Shown here in pieces: positions 8,059 through 16,832 of a stretch of 64,000 nt of DNA. The DNA is from Sphingopyxis sp. JAI128 (GTDB taxonomy: Bacteria > Pseudomonadota > Alphaproteobacteria > Sphingomonadales > Sphingomonadaceae), in assembly GCF_014207235.1 (NCBI RefSeq), contig NZ_JACHDA010000004.1, positions 62,001 to 126,000 of the forward strand, given 5' to 3'. Under the pieces are notes generated by a model, which was not told where the DNA came from, ran no database searches, and saw only the letters and a list, made by a program, of their open reading frames with translations. Position 1 is the stretch's first letter. Every line of letters begins with the position of its first letter. A program made the position numbers and the translations under genes.

Positions 8059-9240
8059 ATGAGCGATCTGGACGCTTTCCGCACCGAGGTGCGCGAATGG
8101 CTGGAAACCAATTGTCCCCCCGAAATGCGCGAGCCCGTGCGCGACGAGGATGATGTCTGCTGGGGCGGGCGGAAATTCAAATTCAAGAATGCGGCCCAAA
8201 AGGCATGGCTCGATGCCTGTGTTGCCAAGGGCTATACCGTCCCCGACTGGCCCAGGCCTTATGGCGGCGCCGGGCTCACCCCCGAACAGACCAAGATCCT
8301 CAAGCAGGAAATGAAGCGCATCAAGGCGCGCTCGCCGCTCGACAGCTTCGGCATCTGGATGCTTGGGCCCGCGCTGCTCAAATTCGGCACCGAGGAGCAG
8401 AAGGTCCATTATCTGAACCCGATCGCGCGCGGCGAAATCCGCTGGTGCCAGGGCTATTCGGAACCCGGTTCGGGCAGCGACCTCGTCAGTCTGCAGACCT
8501 TCGGCGAGGACAAGGGCGATCATTGGGTGGTCAACGGGTCGAAGATCTGGACCAGCTACGCCGACAAGGCCGACTGGATCTTCTGCCTCGTCCGCACCGA
8601 CAAAACGAACAAATATCAGGGCATCACCTTCATGCTCTTCGACATGGAGAGCAAGGGCGTCACGACCAAGCCGATCCTGCTGATCAGCGGAAATTCGCCC
8701 TTCTGCGAAACCTTCTTCGACGATGTCGAGGTGCCGAAGTCGCAGTTCATTGGAGAAATCAACCGCGGCTGGGACGTCGCCAAATATCTTCTCGGCCACG
8801 AACGCGAGATGATCTCGGGCGGCGGCGCTGGCGGCGACATGGTCAGCATCGGCGGCGCGTTTGCCAAGGCGTTCGGCAAAAATGCCGCGGGCGAGCTCGA
8901 CGACCCGATCCTGCGCGCCGAAATGGCAGCGTTCGATACCGACGTCTTTGCCTACAGGGCTATGGGCGAACGCTTCATGGACATGTGGAAAACCGGTCGC
9001 GCCCATCCCGCGTCGTCGAACATGATGAAATATGTCGGCACCGAACTCAACAAGCGGCGGCACGAGCTCGTCATGGCAGGGGGCGGCAGCGACGCGCTCG
9101 AATGGGACAGCGAAGAAAGCAAGGGCGGCGCCCGCGCGCGCAGCTGGTTGCGCACCAAGGCCAATTCGATCGAGGGCGGGACGAGCGAAGTCATGCTCAA
9201 CGTCATCGCCAAGCGTATCCTCGACCTGCCCGGAGCCTGA
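8059..9240 (+). CDS. Acyl-CoA dehydrogenase, probable alpha subunit of a heteromeric pair
   Basis: 393-residue ACAD starting after GAGGAG. FAD- and substrate-side signatures WCQGYSEPGSGSD and NGSKIWTSYA are clear. The C-terminal IEGGTSEVMLN shows Gly where medium-chain ACADs carry their catalytic Glu (YEGT), and the R-x-x-FG FAD-contact motif of standard ACADs is missing around LGHEREMISGG. The missing motif is present in the next gene (RKQFGKLI). This complementary pattern is known for alpha2beta2 ACADs such as ChsE1-ChsE2 and FadE28-FadE29 of steroid side-chain degradation. The downstream ACAD starts 3 nt after its stop. Confidence 0.9.
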   Translation: MSDLDAFRTEVREWLETNCPPEMREPVRDEDDVCWGGRKFKFKNAAQKAWLDACVAKGYTVPDWPRPYGGAGLTPEQTKILKQEMKRIKARSPLDSFGIWMLGPALLKFGTEEQKVHYLNPIARGEIRWCQGYSEPGSGSDLVSLQTFGEDKGDHWVVNGSKIWTSYADKADWIFCLVRTDKTNKYQGITFMLFDMESKGVTTKPILLISGNSPFCETFFDDVEVPKSQFIGEINRGWDVAKYLLGHEREMISGGGAGGDMVSIGGAFAKAFGKNAAGELDDPILRAEMAAFDTDVFAYRAMGERFMDMWKTGRAHPASSNMMKYVGTELNKRRHELVMAGGGSDALEWDSEESKGGARARSWLRTKANSIEGGTSEVMLNVIAKRILDLPGA

Positions 9241-9243
9241 CCC

Positions 9244-10362
9244 ATGCCCTTGTATCACAATGACGACCAGGCGATGCTCAAGGACAGCGTCGCGCCCTTC
9301 GTCGCCGAACAGGCGCCGGTGTCGCACCTGCGCAAATTGCGCGACTCTGCCGACGCAACCGGCTTCTCGCGCGACCTGTGGGCGCAGTTCACCGAAATGG
9401 GCCTGCCCGGCATGCTCGTTCCCGAGGCGCATGGCGGGCTTGGCATGGGGCATATGGAGGCGGGCATCGTGCTCGAGGAAATCGGCCGCAACCTGACCCC
9501 GTCGCCCTTCCTCGCGACCAGCGTCGGCGCGGTCGCTGCGCTCGCCAAGGCGGGCGGCACGCAGGCGGGCCGCTGGCTCCCCGCGATCGCTTCGGGCGAG
9601 GCAATCGTCGCGCTCGCGATCGACGAGAGCGCGAAGCACCGCCCCGACCGCATCGCGACCACCGCGACGCGCGCGGGCAACGGCTTCCGTCTCGACGGCA
9701 AGAAAAGCTTCGTCCTCCACGGCCATGTCGCCGACATGAGCATCGTCGCGGCAAAGACCGACGGCGGCATCACCCTGTTCGCGGTGCCGAAGGATGCGAA
9801 AGGCGTCACCGCCGACCCGCGCCGCCTCGTCGACTCGAGCCTCGCGAGCCATGTCACGCTCGACGGCGTCGAGGTCGATGCCGACGCGGTGATCGGCGAG
9901 GTCGATGCGGGTAGCGAGATTCTCGACGCCCTGCTCGCCGCCACCCGTACCGGCGCCGCCGCCGAAATGGTCGGCGTCGGGCAGGGCGCGATGGACATGA
10001 CCGTCAATTACCTCAAGGAGCGCAAGCAGTTCGGAAAGCTGATCGGCGAGTTCCAGGGCCTCCAGCACCGTGCCGCGCATCTCTATGGCGAAATGGAAGT
10101 CGCGCGCGCAACGGTGATGAAGGCACAGCAGTTGCTCGACGAGGGCAATGAAGGCGCGAAGCTGATGGTATCGGTCGCCAAGGCCAAGGCAGGGCGCGCG
10201 GCTAACTTGGCCGTCCGCGAGGGCGTGCAGATGCACGGCGGCATCGGCATGACCGACGAATATGACATCGGCCTCTACATGAAACGCGACCGCGCGCTGG
10301 CGGAGTATATGGGCGATGTCCATTATCACATCGACCAGGTCGCGCGCATGAACGGCTATTGA
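9244..10362 (+). CDS. Acyl-CoA dehydrogenase, probable beta subunit of a heteromeric pair
   Basis: 372-residue ACAD-fold protein. The C-terminal half carries the FAD/dimer motif RKQFGKLI and the QMHGGIGMTDEYDIGLYMKR signature. The N-terminal half is divergent: the usual TEP-GSG-D substrate-side motif is replaced by LAIDES. That fits a subunit that completes the FAD site of its partner at 8059-9240, only 3 nt upstream. The homology to side-chain ACAD pairs suggests a branched or ring-bearing acyl-CoA as substrate, but this cannot be decided from sequence. Confidence 0.88.
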   Translation: MPLYHNDDQAMLKDSVAPFVAEQAPVSHLRKLRDSADATGFSRDLWAQFTEMGLPGMLVPEAHGGLGMGHMEAGIVLEEIGRNLTPSPFLATSVGAVAALAKAGGTQAGRWLPAIASGEAIVALAIDESAKHRPDRIATTATRAGNGFRLDGKKSFVLHGHVADMSIVAAKTDGGITLFAVPKDAKGVTADPRRLVDSSLASHVTLDGVEVDADAVIGEVDAGSEILDALLAATRTGAAAEMVGVGQGAMDMTVNYLKERKQFGKLIGEFQGLQHRAAHLYGEMEVARATVMKAQQLLDEGNEGAKLMVSVAKAKAGRAANLAVREGVQMHGGIGMTDEYDIGLYMKRDRALAEYMGDVHYHIDQVARMNGY

Positions 10363-10373
10363 GTCGAACCTAT

Positions 10374-10488
10374 CCCCTCCCGCTTGCGGGAGGGGCAGCG
10401 AGAGTTGCGAGCTTGCTCGCTACTCGCAGCGGGGTGGGCAACCGCACCGTCGCTGGCCCACCTTAACCCCTCCCGCAAGCGGGAGGGG
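10374..10488. repeat. GC-rich inverted repeat, copy 2 of the CCCCTCCCGC family
   Basis: Two short perfect hairpins, 10374-10395 and 10467-10488, share the same CCCCTCCCGC..GCGGGAGGGG sequence. They flank a middle part with its own ggtgggc/gcccacc inverted repeat (10433-10439, 10456-10462). The element lies between the ACAD pair and the SDR at 10506. It belongs to the same family as 4080-4172 and 58479-58579. Confidence 0.85.
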
Positions 10489-10505
10489 AATATCGGAGAA
10501 CGACA

Positions 10506-11309
10506 ATGAACCTCAATGACATGTTCGGCCTCGACGGCCGCATCGCGCTCGTCACCGGCGGGTCGCGCGGCATCGGCAAGATGATCGTCGAGGGCTATCT
10601 CGCCGCGGGCGCCGCGCGCGTTTATATCTCGGCGCGCAAGACCGCGCAGATCGAGGAAGCCGTCGCCGATTTCGAGACGCGCTACCCCGGCAAGGTCGTC
10701 GGGCTTCCCGTCGATCTCGCGACCGTTGAGGGCTGCCGCGCGCTCGCGAAAGAACTGGAAGCGCGCGAAGAGCGCCTCGACATCCTCGTCAACAACGCCG
10801 GCGCGGCGTGGGGCGAACCCTTCGAAGGTTTCCCCGAGGCCGGCTGGGACAAGGTGATGGACATCAACGTCAAATCGCCCTTCTTCCTGACGCAGGCGCT
10901 CCACGGACTGCTGAAAGCGGGCGGCACGCACGACCGCCCGGCGAAGGTGATCAACATCGGCTCGATCGACGGCATGCGCCTCAACCCGTGGGAAACCTAC
11001 AGCTACCACGCCTCGAAGGCGGCGATCCTCTACCTCACCAAGCGTATGGCGGCGCGGCTCGTCACCGACCACATCCTCGTCACCGCGATCGCGCCGGGCG
11101 CCTTCCAGTCGGACATGAACAAGGCCGCGCGCGACCATGGCGACGCGGTGGCGAAGAGCATCCCGGTCAAGCGGATCGGCGTGCCCGAGGATATGGCGGG
11201 TACTGCGATCTTCCTCGCGTCGAAGGCGGGCGACTATGTCGTCGGCGATACCATCACCGTCGATGGCGGCTTGGTGCATGGCGACCTGAAGACGAGCATC
11301 GACGCCTGA
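10506..11309 (+). CDS. SDR-family oxidoreductase
   Basis: 267-residue classical SDR. TGGSRGIG is at 17-24, NNAG at 96-99, and Ser153, Tyr167 and Lys171 (YHASK) form the active site; VDGG is near the C-terminus. ISARK after strand 2 suggests NADP(H). This kind of SDR is often annotated as RhlG-like or gluconate dehydrogenase-like, but the substrate is not readable. The CGGAG site eight bases upstream supports the ATG. It is the last gene of the plus-strand ACAD unit, separated from it by a repeat element. Confidence 0.88.
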   Translation: MNLNDMFGLDGRIALVTGGSRGIGKMIVEGYLAAGAARVYISARKTAQIEEAVADFETRYPGKVVGLPVDLATVEGCRALAKELEAREERLDILVNNAGAAWGEPFEGFPEAGWDKVMDINVKSPFFLTQALHGLLKAGGTHDRPAKVINIGSIDGMRLNPWETYSYHASKAAILYLTKRMAARLVTDHILVTAIAPGAFQSDMNKAARDHGDAVAKSIPVKRIGVPEDMAGTAIFLASKAGDYVVGDTITVDGGLVHGDLKTSIDA

Positions 11310-11328
11310 CGCCACTCTTTTCTTCCTC

Positions 11329-11354
11329 GTCGCCCCGGACTTGATCGGGGTCCA
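11329..11354. repeat. Half copy of the CCCCGGACTTGATCCGGGG repeat
   Basis: This 26-nt segment after the SDR stop matches, with one base missing, the left arm of the inverted repeat at 31461-31531. Its ccccg...cgggg arms could form a small hairpin after the SDR gene and help end the transcript. No U-tract follows. Confidence 0.6.
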
Positions 11355-11413
11355 CGATTGACTCGGCAATCCCCAAGGTGTATTACATAGATAATGCACC
11401 AAGGAGATTGACC

Positions 11414-11932
11414 ATGCGTTCCGCCTTCCTGATTCCCCCGCTGATGCTCCTCGCCGCCTGCGGGTCGGAAGAGAAGAAGGCGGAGGGGGCCACCGAAGTG
11501 TCGATCGACGCTGGCGGCGAGCATGGCGGCGTCCAGATCAAGGCGGGCAAGGACGGCGGCAAGATCAAGATCGGCGGCGAAGGCGGTGGGATCGACATCG
11601 ACGTCCCCGACTTCGTCGATCTCGATATCGAAAGCGATTTCGATATCGACGGGGTCAAGCTCTATCCGGGCAGCAAGGTCACCAGCGTCGACGTCGACGC
11701 GACCGACAAGGATGGCGCCGACAAGGCGACGGTCAAGCTCGGCTTTACCTCGCCCGCGGCGCCGGCCAAGGCCGCCGACTGGATGGCGGGCGAATTTGCG
11801 AAGAAGGGCGTCGCGGTCACGCGCAGCGGCGACACGCTCGCGGGCAAGGACAAGGACGGCGACGATTTCCGCATCGACTTCGCCCCCGACGGCGCGAACG
11901 CCAAGGGCGAAGTGGTGATCACGAAGGTCTGA
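11414..11932 (+). CDS. Predicted lipoprotein, acidic Gly/Asp-rich, function unknown
   Basis: 172-residue exported lipoprotein with lipobox LAAC at 13-16 (Cys16). It is followed by an acidic, glycine-rich section in which GG-x-I-x-I/D-I-D patterns recur (about 36-75), then a compact C-terminal domain. The pattern resembles adhesin-like or repeat-rich periplasmic proteins, but no named family is recognised. The ATG follows AAGGAG by seven bases; a 12-codon longer frame lacks this site and a signal peptide. It probably stands as a single gene between the SDR and the convergent ppc. Confidence 0.8.
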   Translation: MRSAFLIPPLMLLAACGSEEKKAEGATEVSIDAGGEHGGVQIKAGKDGGKIKIGGEGGGIDIDVPDFVDLDIESDFDIDGVKLYPGSKVTSVDVDATDKDGADKATVKLGFTSPAAPAKAADWMAGEFAKKGVAVTRSGDTLAGKDKDGDDFRIDFAPDGANAKGEVVITKV

Positions 11933-11978
11933 CGGTCAGACCGACACCGAAACAAGCGGGAAAGGGTAGGGTCAGGCC

Positions 11979-14657
11979 TTACCCGCTATTCCTCAGCGCC
12001 GTCGCGATCGCGTTGATCGTCAGCTGGATGCCCTCGGCGATGCGCGGATCGGTCTCGCCCGCGCGGTGGCGCTTCATCAGTTCGATCTGCAGCAGGTTGA
12101 GCGGCTCGATATAGGGCAGTCGTAGCCGGATCGACGCCTCGAGCGCCGGATTCTTCTCGAGTAATCGCGTCTGCCCGGTGATTTCGAGCAGCCCGTCGTG
12201 TGCGCGGTGCCAGCCGTCGCGGATGCGCGCGAAGATCGCGTCGTGCCCGTCGACATCGCTCGCGAGCGCGGCATAGCGCGCCGCAATCCCCATGTCGGAC
12301 TTGGCGAGCACCATTTCCATATTGCCGAGCAGCGCGGCAAAAAAGGGCGAGCTTTGCGCCATGTCGGCAAGCAGCGCCTTGTCGCTGAAGCCCGCGAAAG
12401 CCTCGCCCGTCCCGTACCAGCCGGGCAGCATCGTGCGCGCCTGCGCCCAGCTGAACACCCAGGGGATCGCGCGCAGATGCTCGATCGCGGTGCTCTTTTT
12501 GCGGCTCGACGGGCGCGATCCGATCTTGAGCGTCGCAATCTCGGCGATCGGCGTCATCGCGCGGAAGAAATCCTTGAACGCCGGCGTGCCGTATACAAGG
12601 TCGCGATAGGCGGCAAAGGCGGTGTCCGACAAAGCGTCCATCGCGGCCGTGAAGCGCTCGCTCGCATCGCCGCCAAGGCTCTCGGGCTCGAGGCTCGCGA
12701 GCAGGCTCGCCGACACCATCGCTTCCAGATTGGTCGCCGCGCTGTCGATCGTGCCATATTTGGCGGCGATCACCTCGCCCTGTTCGGTGATGCGGATGCG
12801 GCCCTGCACCGTGCCCGCGGGCTGCGCGCGGATCGCGGCAAAGGCGCTGCCGCCGCCGCGCCCGACCGCGCCGCCGCGACCGTGGAACAATTGCATCGCG
12901 GTGTCGGCTTCGTCGAACACGGGGGTCAGCGCCTGCGACGCCTGATGCAGCCCCCAGGTCGAGGTGAAATAGCCGCCGTCCTTGTTCGAATCGGAATAGC
13001 CGATCATCACTTCCTGATGCCCACGCACGCCGACCTGCGGGCCGATTTCGGGCATCGCGAAATAGCGTCGCATGATATCGGGCGCGCGGCTCAAATCGTC
13101 GATTGTCTCGAACAAGGGCACGACCATCAGATTGCTGGCGCCCGCGTGGGTGCCGCTGCGCCACAGCCCGCCTTCGCGCGCGAGCACATGCACTTCGAGC
13201 AGGTCGGACAGGTCCTGCGCCATGCTGATGATCCACTGGCAGATCGCATCCTTGCCGAGCCGCGCGCGCACGTCGGCTGCGGCATGGACGATGGCAAGCT
13301 CGCCCGCGGTTTCTTCGCTCCATTCGTGCCATGGTGCGGCGAGCGGCCGGTCGCTCGCGAGTTCGTCGGTGAGCAGCGCGACGCGCGCCGCTTCGTCGAG
13401 CGCCAGATAATCGTCGCACACGCCCGCGACCTTGAGCAGTTCGGCGAGCACGCGTTCGTGCACCGCGCTGTTCTGCCGCATGTCGAGCGTCGCGAGATGG
13501 AACCCGAACACCTCGACCGCGCGGATCAGCCGTCCGAGCGCGCCGATGCCTGCGAGCTGCCCTTTGCCGCTCGCCGACAGGCCGTTCGCGATGGTGACGA
13601 GGTCGCGGCGGAAATCGGCGGGGGTGGCATAGGCCTCACCTTTCAGCGCGGCAGGGCGCGGCGGCGCCTTGCCGGTGATCGCCAGATAAGTGGCCGACAG
13701 CCGCGCATAGATGCCCGACAGCGCACGGCGATAGGGTTCGTCGCTGCGGCTCGGCGCCCCGTCGCCGCTCGCTTCGGCCAGCGCTTTGACCGCCTCGGTC
13801 ACCGGCGCGAGCGCCGACGACACCGACAGTTCGGCGCCGAGCGCGTGGACCTGATCGATATAATGGCCAATCACCGCGGCGGCGTTGCGGCTTGTCGCCA
13901 TGCGCAGCGTCTCGGCGGTGACGAAGGGGTTTCCGTCGCGGTCGCCGCCGATCCAGCTGCCCACGCGCAGGAAGGACGCGGGGCGCGTTCCCAGCTCCTT
14001 TTCCCAGCGCGCATAGAGCTTGGGGACCACGGGCAGAAAGACGTCGCGCAAATAGGTGAGCGCATTGTCGATCTCGTCGGCGACGAACAGTTTTTGCGTG
14101 CGCAGCGGGCGCGTCTGCCACAGGAGAACGACCTGCCGCCGGATCGCTTCTTCGATCACGTCGCCCTCGGGCGTCTCGTCGAGCCCGGCATCGCGCATCC
14201 GCATCAGCTCGGCGACGCGGTTCTTGTGGTCGAGCACCGACTTGCGGCGCACTTCGGTCGGATGCGCGGTCAGCACGGGGGCAACAAGCGATGCGTCCAG
14301 CAGCGCCGCGACCGCGTCGTCGTCGATCCCGTCGGCCTTCAGCTTTTCGAGCGCCGCCGCGACCGTCGCTTCGGGTTCGGCCGCGACGCCCTGCCGATCC
14401 TCGGCAAGGTTGGCAAGCATCGAGAAGAGCATGAAGCCGCGCACGAAGGAAATCGTGTCGTCGAGGCTCAGCGCATCGAGCCCCGGGTCGATCGCTTCGG
14501 CCCCCGCGATGCCGCGGTGCCGATCGACGCTCGACGAGCGGATATATTCGGTCTGGCGGAACAATTTGTCGCCGCCATAAGCGCGGATGACGTCGCCGAG
14601 GATCCGCCCCAAATAGCGGATGTCGGGATTTTGCGAGATCTGGATAGGCGGGCCCAT
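11979..14657 (-). CDS. ppc: Phosphoenolpyruvate carboxylase
   Basis: 892-residue PEP carboxylase, which converts PEP and bicarbonate to oxaloacetate to refill the TCA cycle. Catalytic His132 is in LTAHPTEVRRKS, and the signatures GYSDSNKDGG and FHGRGGAVGRGGG are intact. The C-terminus ends ALRNSG, close to the conserved RNTG. The start is uncertain: ATG at 14657 gives MGPPIQISQNPDIRYLG, and an in-frame ATG at 14702 would add 15 basic residues. Neither has a good ribosome-binding site, and both lie in the arms of one long hairpin (14656-14702), which may control translation. Confidence 0.95.
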   Translation of the reverse strand: MGPPIQISQNPDIRYLGRILGDVIRAYGGDKLFRQTEYIRSSSVDRHRGIAGAEAIDPGLDALSLDDTISFVRGFMLFSMLANLAEDRQGVAAEPEATVAAALEKLKADGIDDDAVAALLDASLVAPVLTAHPTEVRRKSVLDHKNRVAELMRMRDAGLDETPEGDVIEEAIRRQVVLLWQTRPLRTQKLFVADEIDNALTYLRDVFLPVVPKLYARWEKELGTRPASFLRVGSWIGGDRDGNPFVTAETLRMATSRNAAAVIGHYIDQVHALGAELSVSSALAPVTEAVKALAEASGDGAPSRSDEPYRRALSGIYARLSATYLAITGKAPPRPAALKGEAYATPADFRRDLVTIANGLSASGKGQLAGIGALGRLIRAVEVFGFHLATLDMRQNSAVHERVLAELLKVAGVCDDYLALDEAARVALLTDELASDRPLAAPWHEWSEETAGELAIVHAAADVRARLGKDAICQWIISMAQDLSDLLEVHVLAREGGLWRSGTHAGASNLMVVPLFETIDDLSRAPDIMRRYFAMPEIGPQVGVRGHQEVMIGYSDSNKDGGYFTSTWGLHQASQALTPVFDEADTAMQLFHGRGGAVGRGGGSAFAAIRAQPAGTVQGRIRITEQGEVIAAKYGTIDSAATNLEAMVSASLLASLEPESLGGDASERFTAAMDALSDTAFAAYRDLVYGTPAFKDFFRAMTPIAEIATLKIGSRPSSRKKSTAIEHLRAIPWVFSWAQARTMLPGWYGTGEAFAGFSDKALLADMAQSSPFFAALLGNMEMVLAKSDMGIAARYAALASDVDGHDAIFARIRDGWHRAHDGLLEITGQTRLLEKNPALEASIRLRLPYIEPLNLLQIELMKRHRAGETDPRIAEGIQLTINAIATALRNSG

Positions 14658-14713
14658 GCGCCGCTTGCTGCACCTGCGAAGGTGCAGGGTCAAGCGGCGC
14701 ATAGCTATGCGCC
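14656..14713 (-). promoter_or_regulatory. Nested hairpin and 18-bp palindrome covering the ppc start
   Basis: Outer arms 14656-14667 and 14691-14702 are a perfect 12-bp inverted repeat. Inner arms 14668-14675 and 14680-14687 are a perfect 8-bp repeat with a 4-nt loop and a 3-nt bulge. Overlapping this, 14696-14713 is a perfect 18-bp palindrome. The hairpin spans both candidate ppc start codons, so in mRNA it would hide the start. It may alternatively terminate the upstream lipoprotein transcript, though no U-tract follows. Confidence 0.65.
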
Positions 14714-14730
14714 AAACCAGCAGCGTTATA

Positions 14731-15153
14731 TCAGTTCGTCTTGACGAGGGTTAGCATGCCCATATCGATCGTGCGCCGATCGTCGAACGCAACAGAGTTG
14801 CGCGAGTCGGTGATGAACATCAGCCTGCCCGTCGCATCGGTGATCCGCGCCGAAACCGCATAGCTGTGGCGCGGGTCGAGCGAGCGTTGGTCGACCGTCA
14901 TTGTGAAAGCAAAGGGCACCTGCCGCCCGTCGGCAGTGAACGACTGACGCGCGATCGTTTTCGACGGCGCATCCATCAGGCTGACGTCGGCAAGCGTGAT
15001 TTCGATCTGCGCCGTCGGCGGCAACGCGATGCGCTCGCGATAGGTGATGCTGCCGGTGACCGATACGGGCTGCTCGGCCGGCGTGGTCGCGCAGGCGGCG
15101 AGCAACGGAGCGGCGATCGCACTTGCGGCGAGGATGCGGGTGATGCGAACCAT
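14731..15153 (-). CDS. YbaY-family lipoprotein
   Basis: 140-residue predicted lipoprotein (lipobox LAAC, Cys21) followed by a single beta-sandwich domain. The sequence V-x-GS-I-x-YRERIALPP-x-A-x-I-x-I-x-L-x-D is the hallmark of the YbaY/YscW lipoprotein family, often described as outer-membrane lipoproteins or secretin pilot-like proteins. The ATG at 15153 follows GGAGG closely and starts the signal peptide; the longer open frame upstream has no homology. It lies upstream of ppc on the same strand, separated from it by the hairpin region. Confidence 0.85.
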   Translation of the reverse strand: MVRITRILAASAIAAPLLAACATTPAEQPVSVTGSITYRERIALPPTAQIEITLADVSLMDAPSKTIARQSFTADGRQVPFAFTMTVDQRSLDPRHSYAVSARITDATGRLMFITDSRNSVAFDDRRTIDMGMLTLVKTN

Positions 15154-15235
15154 GATATTCCTCCGTTTGCGATGGTTGGCGAGGCGCCTAATGCCATCGA
15201 GGTGAACCCATGCTGTCGCGTCGGTTGTGCCTCCG

Positions 15236-15802
15236 TCAGCCTTCGAGTTCAACATCCCAGTAAAGCCAGTCGATCCAGCTCGTGTGCAGGTAATTCGGGG
15301 GGAAAGCCCGGCCATTGTCCTGCAACTGCCAGCTCGTCGGACGCCACGGCTGGCGATAGAGCGGCATATGCGCCTGCTGCGGGGTGCGCCCGCCTTTTTT
15401 CAGGTTGCACGGGGCGCAGGCGGTCGCGACATTTTCCCACGTCGTGCGCCCGCCCAACCGGCGCGGCACGACATGATCGAAGGTCAGGTCCTTGCCCGAC
15501 CCGCAATATTGGCATGCAAAACGGTCGCGCAGGAACAGGTTGAAGCGCGTGAACGCCGGATGCTCCGACGGCTTCACATATTGGCGGAGCGCGATGACGC
15601 TCGGGATCGGCATCGTCCGCGTCGGCGAATGGATTTCGCGTTCGTAATTTTCGACGATGGTGACCCGGTCGAGGAACACCGCCTTCACCGCGGTTTGCCA
15701 GGGCCAGAGGCTCAGCGGATAATAGCTCAGCGGCGTATAGTCGGCGTTGAGAACGAGCGCCGGACAGCTATCGGGATGCCGGGCAAGATCGGGATGGAAC
15801 AT
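15236..15802 (-). CDS. HNH endonuclease family protein
   Basis: About 188 residues with an HNH nuclease zinc domain in the second half: CQYC, then DLTFDHVVPRRLGG (catalytic His), then NVATACAPCNLKKG. The N-terminal part, LVLNADYTPLSYYPLSLWPW, is typical of a widespread bacterial HNH family next to housekeeping genes, whose role is unknown; it is not a homing-endonuclease remnant by any visible sign. Start is uncertain: MFHPDLARH (15802) or 15 codons earlier (15847); neither has a strong Shine-Dalgarno. It is divergent from gluQRS. Confidence 0.85.
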   Translation of the reverse strand: MFHPDLARHPDSCPALVLNADYTPLSYYPLSLWPWQTAVKAVFLDRVTIVENYEREIHSPTRTMPIPSVIALRQYVKPSEHPAFTRFNLFLRDRFACQYCGSGKDLTFDHVVPRRLGGRTTWENVATACAPCNLKKGGRTPQQAHMPLYRQPWRPTSWQLQDNGRAFPPNYLHTSWIDWLYWDVELEG

Positions 15803-15971
15803 GGCTAGATAACGCTGCCCCCATTGCTTCACGGGATGGCGCGCCACTGCCTCCCGCGCGTGACACTGTCATTACATGCCCTATCAGATTCTGCCGTCAA
15901 GGGGCTTCTGTCCGCAAGATATGGAATGTTTCGCTTTGACTTGGCACAGCATATGGATTCATTGCGGGCGC

Positions 15972-16823
15972 ATGCTGACGCGTTTCGCCCCCAGCCCGAC
16001 CGGCGAGCTCCACCTGGGCCATGCCTATAGCGTGGTGTGCGCGTACGCCGCCGCGCGCGCCGCGGGTGGCGACTTCCGTCTCCGTATCGACGACATCGAC
16101 GGCAGCCGCTCGCGCGAGGACTATGTCGCGGGCTCGCTCGCCGACCTCGCCTGGCTCGGGATCGACTGGGACGGCGCCCCGGTGCGCCAGTCCAACCGGC
16201 TCGGCTGCTATGCCGCCGCGCTCGACGATCTGCGCGCGCGCGGTTTCGTCTACCCCTGTTTCTGCACCCGCGCCGACATCGCCGCCAGCCTGTCGGCGCC
16301 GCACGGTCCGTCCGGTGCGATCTATCCCGGCACATGCCGTGGCCTGTCCGCGGCGACACGCGACCGGCGCGTGGCGGCGGAGCCCCATTGCTGGCGCCTC
16401 GATATGGCGCGTGCGGTGGCGGAGGCGGGCGATCTCGCCTGGGAAGAGCAAGGTCAGGGGCACCGCGTCGCCGACCCCGCCGCGCACGGCGATATCGTCC
16501 TCGCGCGCAAGGATGCGCCCGCCTCCTATCACCTCGCAAGCACGCTCGACGACGCAGCCATGGGGATAACGCACGTCGTTCGCGGCGCCGACCTGATCGC
16601 CTCGACCGACGTCCACCGGCTGCTGCAGGCGCTGCTCCGGCTGCCGACGCCGATCTACCGCCATCACGCGCTCGTTTGCGGCGCGGACGGCAAAAGGCTC
16701 GCCAAGCGCGATGCGGCGGCATCGCTGAAGTCGCTGCGCGAAGCGGGCATCGATGGCCGCGTGCTTGCCGCCGATCTGGCGGGCGACCGGCTTCCCGCTG
16801 GCTATTCGCTGCAAAATCCCTAA
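15972..16823 (+). CDS. gluQRS: Glutamyl-Q tRNA(Asp) synthetase
   Basis: 283-residue truncated glutamyl-tRNA synthetase paralogue that attaches glutamate to the queuosine base of tRNA(Asp). The class I HIGH motif is HLGH after FAPSPTGELHLGH, and the KMSKS-like motif is KRLAKRD. The CFC...Y-x3-C zinc set (YPCFCTR ... YPGTC) is present. It lacks the anticodon-binding domain of GltX, as expected. The ATG before LTRFAPSPTG matches family starts; a longer frame adds 32 unmatched residues. A queuosine-precursor transporter gene is also in the window at 24753. Confidence 0.93.
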   Translation: MLTRFAPSPTGELHLGHAYSVVCAYAAARAAGGDFRLRIDDIDGSRSREDYVAGSLADLAWLGIDWDGAPVRQSNRLGCYAAALDDLRARGFVYPCFCTRADIAASLSAPHGPSGAIYPGTCRGLSAATRDRRVAAEPHCWRLDMARAVAEAGDLAWEEQGQGHRVADPAAHGDIVLARKDAPASYHLASTLDDAAMGITHVVRGADLIASTDVHRLLQALLRLPTPIYRHHALVCGADGKRLAKRDAAASLKSLREAGIDGRVLAADLAGDRLPAGYSLQNP

Positions 16824-16832
16824 ATAGGGGCT

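Noticed and set aside
7993-10329. A 778-codon minus-strand open frame opposite the ACAD pair
   Set aside because: It is the antisense shadow of two clear ACAD genes; its translation is Arg/Ala/Asp-rich with no domain. Such long antisense frames are common at this GC content.
12198-14744. An 848-codon plus-strand open frame opposite ppc
   Set aside because: Antisense shadow of ppc, with no recognisable protein motifs; it comes from the codon bias at third positions.
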